From the NCBI GenBank assembly GCA_035702805.1, contig DASSZN010000006.1, positions 1-14,211 on the forward strand: DNA of 14,211 nucleotides, read 5' to 3'. The translations under genes were made by a program, and so were the position numbers. The stretch comes from DASSZN01 sp035702805 (GTDB taxonomy: Bacteria; Chloroflexota; Chloroflexia; Thermomicrobiales; Thermomicrobiaceae). The number at the start of each line of letters is the position of its first letter. The stretch's first letter is position 1. Under the pieces are notes generated by a model, which worked only from the letters and a program-made list of their open reading frames with translations, was not told the origin of the DNA and ran no database searches. Positions 1 to 6,231 of the stretch are shown here, in pieces.

Positions 1-191
1 GGATCGCGGCGGCGCTGGTGCGGGCGCGGGTGATCCGCTCCGCCACCGCGTTCTCCGTGCTGGCCCGGCTGCAGCTGGCCAGCCGGCAGTTCCACGCCGG
101 GACCTACCACCTCACCCGTCACATGACCATCTCCCGGGTGCTTCAGACGCTGACCGGGTCCGGCGCGGCGACCCCGACCCCCGCCGGCTAG
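1..191 (+). CDS. MltG/YceG-like protein, C-terminal end (5' partial)
   Basis: The reading frame enters from the left edge (first full codon at position 3) and stops at TAG 189-191, giving the last 62 residues. The stretch with VIRSATAFSVLARLQ followed by FHAGTYHLTRHMTISRVLQTL matches the small LysM-like subdomain of MltG/YceG endolytic murein transglycosylases, where a 'virs..aF..la' helix leads into 'aGtY.l...m...iL..L'. In a full MltG this subdomain is followed by about 200 residues of catalytic domain with an essential Glu. Here the protein ends about 12 residues later with a low-complexity tail (GSGAATPTPAG). It is therefore either a stand-alone substrate-binding module or a truncated relic; the N-terminus, probably a membrane anchor, lies outside the window. 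Family assignment rests on motif recognition only. A terminator-like hairpin follows. Confidence 0.6.
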   Translation, partial: IAAALVRARVIRSATAFSVLARLQLASRQFHAGTYHLTRHMTISRVLQTLTGSGAATPTPAG

Positions 192-213
192 CATGCGACC
201 GGACGGTCGCGGC

Positions 214-233
214 GACCGCCCGCATGGGCGGTC
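214..233 (+). terminator. Hairpin downstream of the MltG-like gene
   Basis: An 8-bp perfect stem, GACCGCCC (214-221) paired with GGGCGGTC (226-233), has a GCAT loop and lies 22 bases after the TAG stop at 191. No T-run follows, so it would be a U-less terminator or an mRNA 3'-end stabiliser. A competing shorter hairpin (204-209 with 213-218) overlaps its left arm. Confidence 0.4.
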
Positions 234-302
234 CTGACGGCCCGCGCCGCCGCACCGCAGGGCGGTTTGCGCCGCCATGGGGTGCTTCGGCGGTTCCGTT
301 GC

Positions 303-331
303 TTGAAGCGCGGCGGCGCGCTGGCCATACT
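303..331 (+). promoter_or_regulatory. Putative promoter of the G1 peptidase gene
   Basis: TTGAAG (303-308, four of six matches to the -35 consensus) is followed after exactly 17 bases by CATACT (326-331, four of six matches to the -10 consensus). Transcription would begin near 338, 66 bases before the ATG at 404. This supports that ATG over the in-frame ATG at 224, which lies upstream of the promoter. Apart from this promoter and the hairpin, nothing else was recognised between 192 and 403. Confidence 0.45.
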
Positions 332-403
332 TGCCGGCGCAAGGTCGGCCACCGGCACCGAGCCGGCCGGGCCCATGGTAGCCGCGCGTGGGAGATTCCG
401 ATC

Positions 404-1834
404 ATGGTGGTCATCCGGAGTGCCGTCCGCGACAGGGTGGGTGCGCCGGGCGTCGGTCGACGGCGACCCGCGGTGCGCGTCCTCTCCGCTCTGGTGCTCT
501 GCCTGACCCTGACGGCCTGCAGCGTGACCCGGCCCACGATCGCGCGGCTCTCCGTCCCCACTCCAACCGCCACGGCTAACCCGCTCGGATCGAGCGCGCC
601 GACGGCCACCGCGCCTTCCGCGCCGCCCACCGTCGCCGCCGTGACGCCCACCGCCGTGCCGACGGCGACCGCCACGGCCACAGCCCCGGCGACGGCGCCC
701 GCGACCGCCGCGGCAAGCACATCCACGCCCACGCCCACACCCGCGGCCACCGCGACGCCGCCGGAGACGACGCCGACGGCCGTCGACGCCGCGGCGATCA
801 AGGCCGTCATCATGCGCGGCAACCAGGAGGAGATCTCGGCGCTCTCCGCCAACGACCCGACCCTCATGCGGGACACGGCGACTGCCTCCTACTACCAGCA
901 GCTCCAGACGGACGTGAGCGACCTGGTGGGGACCGGCGCGACGTCGATCGCGCTGGTCAAGCTGGTCTGGCGCTCGGTCGGGATGACCGGCACGACGACG
1001 GCCCGGGCGACGACGGTGGAGACCTGGAGCACGACCTTCAGCGACGGCGGGGTCCTCGTCGGGACGGACACCAACCTGTACACGCTGGTGAAGCAGCAGG
1101 GCGCCTGGAAGATCCAGACCGACGACCAGCCGGGATCGCGGCCGGCGCAGCCGGCGCCGGGATCGGCCGCCGCGCCCACCCCGGCACCCCCCGTGTCCCC
1201 GGACATCGCCGACCAGTCCAGCAACTGGGCGGGCTACTCCGCCACCGGGGGCACCTTCACCTCCATCACCGGCAACTGGACCGTGCCGACCGTCACCCCC
1301 GGCAGCGGCTCGTCCGCCGACGCGACCTGGGTCGGGATCGGCGGTGCCAACACCCGTGACCTGATCCAGGCGGGGACGGAGGCGACGGTCGAGGGCGGCC
1401 AGGTCACCTACGACGCCTGGCTGGAGCTCCTGCCCAGGTCGGAGGACGTGGTGCCGATGGACGTCTCCGCCGGGGACGCCGTGCGCGTGACCGTCGCCGA
1501 GCAGTCGGCCGGCCACTGGCAGATCGAGATCGTGGACACGACGACGAGCTACGACTACAAGATCAGCGTGGCCTACGCGTCGTCCCACTCGTCGGCCGAG
1601 TGGATCGAGGAGGCCCCGGCGGTCGGCCGGCGACAGCAGGCGGCGCTGGATGACTTCGGGTCGGTCCACTTCACGAACGGCACCACGGTCGAGAACGGGA
1701 CGCGCCGCACGATCAAGCAGGCGGGCGGGCAGGCGACCAGCCTCTACGGGCAGTCGACGGCGCCGCTGGCGCAGCCCTCGGTGCTGGGCGCCGACGGCGC
1801 CAGTTTCACCGTGACCCGCACGGGCGCCCCGTAG
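404..1834 (+). CDS. Lipoprotein glutamic endopeptidase, family G1 (eqolisin-like)
   Basis: This is a 476-residue extracytoplasmic peptidase. Residues 1-39 form a lipoprotein signal peptide: Arg-rich start, hydrophobic core VLSALVLCLTL, lipobox LTAC with Cys39 as the lipidated residue. A Thr/Pro/Ala linker follows to about residue 125, then a roughly 110-residue domain (about 128-240) resembling the NTF2-like/ARC6-type fold, ending TLVKQQGAWKIQ. After a second Pro-rich linker the G1 domain starts at SSNWAGY (272-278) and continues with WTVP, WVGIGG, IQAG, YDAWLELLP and SAEWIEE. In scytalidoglutamic peptidase the catalytic pair is Gln53 in LQTG and Glu136 in AEFIIE; the counterparts here are Gln322 in IQAG and Glu399 in AEWIEE, 77 residues apart against 83. 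Start choice: ATG 404 has GGGAG nine bases upstream and begins directly before the signal peptide; an in-frame ATG at 224 would bury that signal. It probably degrades proteins at the cell surface, as G1 enzymes do, usually at acid pH. The middle-domain assignment is less certain than the peptidase. Confidence 0.85.
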   Translation: MVVIRSAVRDRVGAPGVGRRRPAVRVLSALVLCLTLTACSVTRPTIARLSVPTPTATANPLGSSAPTATAPSAPPTVAAVTPTAVPTATATATAPATAPATAAASTSTPTPTPAATATPPETTPTAVDAAAIKAVIMRGNQEEISALSANDPTLMRDTATASYYQQLQTDVSDLVGTGATSIALVKLVWRSVGMTGTTTARATTVETWSTTFSDGGVLVGTDTNLYTLVKQQGAWKIQTDDQPGSRPAQPAPGSAAAPTPAPPVSPDIADQSSNWAGYSATGGTFTSITGNWTVPTVTPGSGSSADATWVGIGGANTRDLIQAGTEATVEGGQVTYDAWLELLPRSEDVVPMDVSAGDAVRVTVAEQSAGHWQIEIVDTTTSYDYKISVAYASSHSSAEWIEEAPAVGRRQQAALDDFGSVHFTNGTTVENGTRRTIKQAGGQATSLYGQSTAPLAQPSVLGADGASFTVTRTGAP

Positions 1835-1952
1835 CCGGGCGGTCGACGGGAGAGTCCGGCTGGACGGCCCCGGCCCCGCCGCGTCGAGCCCGAACCCCGC
1901 TTCCGGATTTTGCCGGTCGAGCGACCCGCGCGGCCCCGGCCATCGCCGGTCG

Positions 1953-1958
1953 TATACT
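1953..1958 (+). promoter_or_regulatory. Possible -10 element upstream of the HpcH/HpaI aldolase gene
   Basis: TATACT matches five of six bases of the -10 consensus and stands out in very GC-rich surroundings, 62 bases before the ATG at 2021. No convincing -35 lies 16-18 bases upstream, so the promoter is weak, activator-dependent, or absent. Confidence 0.3.
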
Positions 1959-1965
1959 GCGGCGA

Positions 1966-1987
1966 TGCCGGCGCCCGGGAGCCGGCA
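1966..1987 (+). promoter_or_regulatory. Palindrome in the aldolase leader (operator or leader hairpin)
   Basis: TGCCGGC (1966-1972) and GCCGGCA (1981-1987) form a perfect 7-base inverted repeat around an 8-base centre. It begins about where transcription from the -10 at 1953 would start, a typical place for a repressor site; as RNA it could also fold into a leader hairpin. GC-rich DNA yields such repeats by chance. Confidence 0.3.
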
Positions 1988-2020
1988 CGGTTCGTCGTAA
2001 TCGGGAGGGAGCACCGACGC

Positions 2021-2776
2021 ATGCGTGCCAATTCGGCCAGGGAGAAGATGCTGCGGGGAGAGCCCGCGTTCGGCTACGCGCTCGGGTTGGGCTCGCCGGT
2101 GGCGGCCGAGATCCTGGCCAACTGCGGTATCGACTTCATCCTGCTCGACACCCAGCACGGCTCCTTCGGTCCCGACTCGACGATCGCGGCGTTGATGGCG
2201 ATCGCGGCCGGGTCGGCCACGCCGATGGCCCGCGTCGCCCGCAACGACTACACGCTGATCGGCCGCCTGCTCGACGAGGGGGCGCTGGGCATCGTGGTCC
2301 CGATGGTGAACACGGCCGACGACGCCCGGGCCGCCGCCGCCGCGTGCCGCTTCCCGCCGGCCGGCATGCGCTCCTGGGGCTGGGGCGCCGCCTCGCGCTA
2401 CGGCGAGGACTACCCCGACGCGGTCAACCAGCAGATGTTCGTCGCGGTGCAGATCGAGAGCGCCCAGGCCGTCGAGAACGCCGAGGCCATCCTGGCGGTG
2501 GACGGGGTTGACGGCTGCTGGATCGGCCCGTCGGACCTGGCGCTGTCGCTGGGCGTTCACCCGCGCGACCGCAACCAGGACGAGCGGGTCGGCCGGGCGA
2601 TCGAGCGCGTACTGGCGGCCTGCCGCGACACCGGCAAGATCCCGGGCATCGCCGCCTCCAGCCCCGAGGAGGGGCGGCAGCGCGCCGACGCCGGCTTCCG
2701 CTACATCACGGCCGCGAGCGACACCGGGTTCGTGCTCGCGGGCGCGCGGGCCGGCCTGCGCACCCTTCGCGGCTGA
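2021..2776 (+). CDS. HpcH/HpaI family aldolase (2-oxo-3-deoxy acid aldolase type)
   Basis: A 251-residue cytoplasmic class II (metal-dependent) aldolase. The family reversibly cleaves 2-keto acids such as 4-hydroxy-2-ketoheptanedioate or 2-keto-3-deoxy sugar acids into pyruvate and an aldehyde. The family layout is intact: LLDTQHG with the probable general base His46, ARVARND with Arg71 in the position of the substrate-binding Arg, IVVPMVNT (91-98), the metal ligand Glu146 in VQIES, and Asp172 in GPSDLALSLG. Length matches the usual 250-260 residues. The start is set by GGGAGG at 2003-2008, 12 bases before ATG 2021; the frame stays open upstream to 1910 but without family-like residues. It converges with the sialidase gene, the stops being 13 bases apart, so the two are not co-transcribed. 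Substrate is unknown: HpcH, GarL, RhmA-like and related groups cannot be told apart by eye, although QH in place of the common EH after LD is a small variation. Confidence 0.9.
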   Translation: MRANSAREKMLRGEPAFGYALGLGSPVAAEILANCGIDFILLDTQHGSFGPDSTIAALMAIAAGSATPMARVARNDYTLIGRLLDEGALGIVVPMVNTADDARAAAAACRFPPAGMRSWGWGAASRYGEDYPDAVNQQMFVAVQIESAQAVENAEAILAVDGVDGCWIGPSDLALSLGVHPRDRNQDERVGRAIERVLAACRDTGKIPGIAASSPEEGRQRADAGFRYITAASDTGFVLAGARAGLRTLRG

Positions 2777-2779
2777 GCG

Positions 2780-2799
2780 CCGCGCTCGCTCAGGCGCGG
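2780..2799. terminator. Possible bidirectional terminator between convergent genes
   Basis: CCGCGC (2780-2785) pairs with GCGCGG (2794-2799) across an 8-base loop, between the aldolase stop and the end of the minus-strand sialidase gene. An alternative stem pairs CGCTC (2783-2787) with GAGCG (2799-2803). There are no T-runs. The position is right for a shared terminator but the structure is modest. Confidence 0.3.
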
Positions 2800-3911
2800 A
2801 GCGTTCGCAGGCGGAACCAGCGGATGACGGACATGCAGTCCTCGACGCCCCAGAACGCCGTCAGCACGTCGCCGCCCGGCAGCCGGAGCGAGGCCGGCAG
2901 GCCGAAGCGCAGCGCCGACATCGCCTCGACGATCGACCGGCCGGGGGCTTCGGTCTCCGGTCGGTCGGACGTGCCCCAGAGCGGCGCCTCCGCCTCCTGC
3001 TCCCAGCGGTCGCCAGACAGCCGGCAGCGGCTCGCCCACAGCCCCGGGCGATCGCTGCGGCGGTAGACGCAGAGGATTCGGCCCCCGCCGAGGTCCAGCG
3101 GGGTCGTGGTCTGGCCGTGGAGCCCGGTCGGCCGCGGCGGGGAGAAGTGGCGGCCCCCGTCTGTCGAGACGGCGTGGTGGACCTCCCGATCCTCGCCGTG
3201 TCCGAGGTCGTGCGTCCAGCAGACCGCCAGCAGCCGGCCGTCGTCCAGCTCGATCAGCTTCTGCTCCCAGTAGACGACCTCCTCCGCCGTCCCGTCCATC
3301 ACGTCCAGGTAGCCCGGCCAGGTGCGTCCCCGGTCGCCCGACACGAGGGCGATGGCCTTCATCCCGTGCGGGCAGGCGCCGTCCCAGCCGCGCCAGGTGG
3401 AGGTCGGCCAGAGCCAGCGCCCGTCGCGCAGCGGCACGATCGGGCTGCAGACCTCGAAGGACGGGCCGACGAGCGGCGGGTCGATCACCCGCGGACCCTC
3501 CCAGCTTCGCCCGTCGTCACGCGAGCGGAGCAGAATCAGCTCGGTCGGGACGAAGCCCAGCGTGGCCGGGTTGGTCAGCCCCTCCTCGGTCCGCGTCCGG
3601 TCCCAGCGGGCACCCGCCGCGACCAGCTCGCCGTCGGGCATCAGGCCGATCCGGACGTTCGACGACGCCGGCCCACTCGCGGACCCCTCGCCGATCGTCC
3701 CGGGCGGCGCCCAGGTCTGTCCCTCGTCCCGCGACCGCGCCAGCACCGTGTGGGCGTCGACGCTCTCGAACGCGCTGCCGAGGCCAAACGCGGCCAGCAG
3801 ATCGCCGCCGGGCAGGAGCGCCAACGACGGGAAGAACGCCTGCCGGCTGCGCAGGTGCGGCTTCGGATTGCGGTAGATGAGCCCGGTCCCCACCACCTCG
3901 ATCTCCGCCAT
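2790..3911 (-). CDS. Sialidase/BNR-repeat family protein
   Basis: A 373-residue protein predicted to form a six-bladed beta-propeller of the sialidase superfamily. Four Asp-box motifs (S-x-D-x-G-x-T-W type) are visible: SRDEGQTW (60-67), SRDDGRSW (130-137), SGDRGRTW (191-198) and the degenerate STDGGRHF (249-256). Blade strands of the type PSLALLPGGDLLAAF, IGLMPDGELVAAG, KLIELDDGRLLAVCW and RILCVYRRS recur. There is no signal peptide or membrane segment, so it should act in the cytoplasm. No clear FRIP/YRIP motif is seen near the N-terminus, so true sialidase activity is doubtful; relatives with this fold include other glycosidases and lyases. The start at 3911 has GGGAG about eight bases upstream on the minus strand. 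It diverges from the IclR gene over a 165-base region with overlapping promoters and a palindrome, so it may be under IclR control. Confidence 0.8.
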   Translation of the reverse strand: MAEIEVVGTGLIYRNPKPHLRSRQAFFPSLALLPGGDLLAAFGLGSAFESVDAHTVLARSRDEGQTWAPPGTIGEGSASGPASSNVRIGLMPDGELVAAGARWDRTRTEEGLTNPATLGFVPTELILLRSRDDGRSWEGPRVIDPPLVGPSFEVCSPIVPLRDGRWLWPTSTWRGWDGACPHGMKAIALVSGDRGRTWPGYLDVMDGTAEEVVYWEQKLIELDDGRLLAVCWTHDLGHGEDREVHHAVSTDGGRHFSPPRPTGLHGQTTTPLDLGGGRILCVYRRSDRPGLWASRCRLSGDRWEQEAEAPLWGTSDRPETEAPGRSIVEAMSALRFGLPASLRLPGGDVLTAFWGVEDCMSVIRWFRLRTLRA

Positions 3912-3972
3912 TGCCCCGCTCCCTCACTCCTCCGCCCCACGCCGGCAGCCCGGTACCGGCCGCGACAGGGGG

Positions 3973-4001
3973 TTGACAGCACCGCGGACCCAGGCTAGCG
4001 T
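3973..4001 (+). promoter_or_regulatory. Promoter of the IclR gene
   Basis: A perfect -35, TTGACA (3973-3978), is followed after 17 bases by TAGCGT (3996-4001), a weak -10 match. Predicted transcription start is near 4008, leaving a leader of about 69 bases that contains the 4027-4043 palindrome. This is the best -35 box in the window. Confidence 0.55.
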
Positions 4002-4020
4002 AGACGATATCGGATGGCAA
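3992..4020 (-). promoter_or_regulatory. Promoter of the divergent sialidase gene
   Basis: On the minus strand TTGCCA (4020 down to 4015, five of six matches) is followed after 17 bases by TAGCCT (3997 down to 3992, weak -10). It overlaps the oppositely oriented IclR promoter at the -10 elements, and its -35 ends seven bases from the 4027-4043 palindrome. Start of transcription would be near 3985, about 75 bases before the ATG. Confidence 0.4.
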
Positions 4021-4026
4021 ACGCCC

Positions 4027-4043
4027 ATCTCACATCGTGAGAT
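4027..4043. promoter_or_regulatory. Palindromic operator, likely IclR binding site
   Basis: ATCTCAC (4027-4033), ATC spacer, GTGAGAT (4037-4043): a perfect 7-base inverted repeat, relatively AT-rich for this DNA. It lies 34 bases before the GTG start of the IclR gene, about 20 bases downstream of that gene's predicted transcription start, and just upstream of the divergent sialidase promoter. IclR-family dimers bind such short palindromes and commonly autoregulate. Binding by this particular protein is inference. Confidence 0.6.
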
Positions 4044-4076
4044 TACCCGGTCTGGCGAAAGGGGACGCGTCGCCGC

Positions 4077-4859
4077 GTGGCTGAGCAGATCAAGCCGGTC
4101 GGTGTGCTCGTCAAGACGATTCAGGTGCTCCGGGTGCTCGCCAGCCACGAGCGGCCGGTCGGGCCTACCGAGATTGCGCGCGAGTCGGGCCTGGACCGGA
4201 GCACGGTGCACCGCATCCTGGTCACCCTGGCGCGCGACCGGCTGGTCGACCGCGTCGACGGTGAGGGCACCTACCACCTCGGCGTCGGGCTGGCGCGGCT
4301 CGGGCTGATCGCCGCCAGCCGGCTCGACCTGCGGCGCGTGGCGCGCCCCTACCTCGAGCGGCTCTTCGCCCGGCTGTCGGAGACGGTGAACCTCGGGGTG
4401 CTCGACGACGACGCGATGCTCTACCTCGACATGATCGAGAGCCATCACGGGCTGCGCATGTCCGCCTCGGTCGGCTCGCGGGACTCGCCGGCGACGACCT
4501 CGCTCGGCAAGGCGATCCTGGCGTTCCTCCCCGACGAGCGGCGGGAGGAGCTGCTGGTACGGCTCACCATCGTGCCGACCACGCCGCGCTCCATCCGCAC
4601 CACCGACGAGCTGCGGGCGGCGCTGGCGGAGGTGCGGGAGCGCGGCTACGCCATCGACTACGAGGAGAACGAGGTCGGCGCCTGCTGCATCGGCGCGCCC
4701 ATCCTCGGGGCCGACGGCGTCGCGCTGGGCGCGGTCAGCGTCTCGCTCCCGACGGCGCGCTGCAGCGCGGACGCGCGAGCCGAGATCGTGGCCGGCGTCT
4801 GCGAGGCGGCGCGGAAGATCGCCCAGGAGGTCGGTGGGCCGGTCGCCGCGCGCCGGTGA
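4077..4859 (+). CDS. IclR family transcriptional regulator
   Basis: A 260-residue DNA-binding regulator. The N-terminal winged helix-turn-helix covers about residues 8-70, with recognition region PTEIARESGLDRSTVHRILV (30-49) followed by LVDRVDGEGTYHLGVGLARL. The C-terminal effector domain (about 80-255) shows the family landmarks SLGKAILAFLP and GYAIDYEENEVGACCIGAPI (190-209), then GALGAVSVSLP-like sequence near the end. IclR members sense small metabolites, usually catabolic substrates or products, and mostly control neighbouring operons. The start is GTG 4077 with AAAGGGGA (4058-4065) upstream; no ATG fits. It is the first gene of the plus-strand cluster and lies 37 bases before the aminotransferase gene, so it probably regulates the whole cluster and itself through the 4027-4043 palindrome. 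Effector unknown. Confidence 0.93.
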   Translation: MAEQIKPVGVLVKTIQVLRVLASHERPVGPTEIARESGLDRSTVHRILVTLARDRLVDRVDGEGTYHLGVGLARLGLIAASRLDLRRVARPYLERLFARLSETVNLGVLDDDAMLYLDMIESHHGLRMSASVGSRDSPATTSLGKAILAFLPDERREELLVRLTIVPTTPRSIRTTDELRAALAEVRERGYAIDYEENEVGACCIGAPILGADGVALGAVSVSLPTARCSADARAEIVAGVCEAARKIAQEVGGPVAARR

Positions 4860-4896
4860 CGCGCGTGGCCGGTTACGGGGTGGGAAGGTGTGCGGG

Positions 4897-6231
4897 ATGG
4901 TCGGCTCAGAGGGCTCGTTCGCGGCGCACGCGCGCCAGTTTGAGCAGGCGAGGCAGGTGCTCGCCGGTGGCGTCTCGGCGTCGCTGCGCGTCAACCACGC
5001 CGTCAACCACCCGGTCTATATGGAGCGCGCGGACGGCCCGTTTCTTTTCGACACGTCGGGCCGGCAGTTCATCGACCTCAGCCTCTCCAACGGCGCCGCC
5101 ATCCTCGGCCACCGGCACCCGGCGCTCCTCGACGCGCTCGACGCCGTGCGCGAGCGCGGGTTTCTCACCGCCACCGAGAGCCCGGACCACGCGCGTCTCG
5201 CCGAGACGCTCGTCGCGCTGATCCCGAGCGCCGAGCGCGTCCGCTTCTCGACGACCGGTGTCGAGGCGACCATGCTCGCCACCCGCGTCGCGCGGTCGCT
5301 GACCGGTCGCCCGGCACTCGTCAAGTTCGAGGGGCACTTCCACGGCCTGTACGACGCCTTCATGTACAACCAGCACCTGCCGCTGGCGGCTCCCGACGCC
5401 GCGCCCACCCCCGAGTCGGCGGGCCTGATCGGCGCGCCGGGCCAGACCGTGGTCCTCCCCTGGAACGACCGCGCGGCCGTCGAGCGCGCGCTCGACGAGC
5501 AGGGCGATCGGGTCGCGGCCGTGATCTGCGAGCCGATCAACTACAACTCGGGCTGCATCCCGCCGGCGCCCGGGTTCCTCCAGTTCCTGCGCGAGGCGAC
5601 TGGCGCGCGCGGCATCGTCCTCATCTTCGACGAGGTCCTGTCGGGCTTCCGCATGGGCGTCGGCGGCGCCCAGGCGTACTACGGCGTCACGCCCGACATC
5701 TCCACGCTCGCCAAGGCGCTGGCCGGCGGGGTGCCCCTGAGCGCGACCGTCGGTAGCGCCGACGCCATGGCGCCGGTCTCCGCCGGCCGGGCCGCCCACA
5801 GCGGCACCTACTCCGGCCACCTCCTCGGGGTGCTCGCCGCCCGGGCGACGCTGGACGTGCTGGCCGCTCCCGGCACCTACGAGCGGCTGAACGCGGATGC
5901 GGACTGGTTCTACAGTGAGCTCCAGGCGGCGCTCAACCGCGCCGGCCTCCGCGCTCGCGTCCAGGGCATCGGCGCCCGCTTCGGCATCTACGTCGGCGTC
6001 GACCCCGACCGGCCGATCCTGACCTACGCTCAGGCCTCGGCCCACGACAGCGCGCGGTACAACCGCTTCATCGCGGCGGCGCTGGCGCGCGGCGTCTACA
6101 TCCACAGCTACGGCAAGACCTACGCGCCGGGGCACGCCGGCATCTCGGTCGTGCACACGCGCGAGGTCCTCGCCGAGACGCTCGAGCGGCTCGCCGCCGC
6201 CGCGGCCGACTGCGCGGGAGGCGCCGCGTGA
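4897..6231 (+). CDS. Class III PLP aminotransferase, glutamate-1-semialdehyde aminomutase-like
   Basis: A 444-residue fold-type I PLP enzyme. It has the GSA aminomutase pattern: GLxNGxxLGHRHP-like LSNGAAILGHRHP, STTGVEATMLATRVAR (cofactor phosphate region), FEGHFHGLYDA, ICEPINYNSG, FDEVLSGFR with Asp245 for the pyridine nitrogen, and STLAKALAGGVPLSA with Lys273 as the Schiff-base lysine (Lys265 in E. coli HemL). Length is slightly above HemL (about 430). Its place after an IclR gene and beside a peptidase and a peptide importer, with no haem genes in view, argues for a catabolic aminotransferase or aminomutase acting on an imported amino compound rather than for HemL. The start is ATG 4897, with GGGAAGG (4882-4888) eight bases upstream; an in-frame GTG at 4834 would overlap the IclR gene. 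The stop overlaps the next GTG start (GTGA, 6228-6231), indicating translational coupling. Confidence 0.88.
   Translation: MVGSEGSFAAHARQFEQARQVLAGGVSASLRVNHAVNHPVYMERADGPFLFDTSGRQFIDLSLSNGAAILGHRHPALLDALDAVRERGFLTATESPDHARLAETLVALIPSAERVRFSTTGVEATMLATRVARSLTGRPALVKFEGHFHGLYDAFMYNQHLPLAAPDAAPTPESAGLIGAPGQTVVLPWNDRAAVERALDEQGDRVAAVICEPINYNSGCIPPAPGFLQFLREATGARGIVLIFDEVLSGFRMGVGGAQAYYGVTPDISTLAKALAGGVPLSATVGSADAMAPVSAGRAAHSGTYSGHLLGVLAARATLDVLAAPGTYERLNADADWFYSELQAALNRAGLRARVQGIGARFGIYVGVDPDRPILTYAQASAHDSARYNRFIAAALARGVYIHSYGKTYAPGHAGISVVHTREVLAETLERLAAAAADCAGGAA

Noticed and set aside
601..780. Repetitive GC-rich stretch considered as a tandem DNA repeat
   Set aside because: It encodes the Thr/Pro/Ala linker of the lipoprotein; the repetition is at the amino-acid level without a fixed DNA unit.
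188..2560. Long minus-strand open frame (790 codons) opposite the G1 peptidase and aldolase genes
   Set aside because: It is an antisense shadow of GC-rich codons: low-complexity Arg/Gly/Val protein, no recognisable motif, and it spans two well-supported plus-strand genes.
2508..3998. Plus-strand open frame of 496 codons across the end of the aldolase and over the sialidase gene
   Set aside because: Arg/Pro/Ala-rich sequence without motifs, overlapping the BNR-repeat gene whose Asp boxes are clear on the minus strand.
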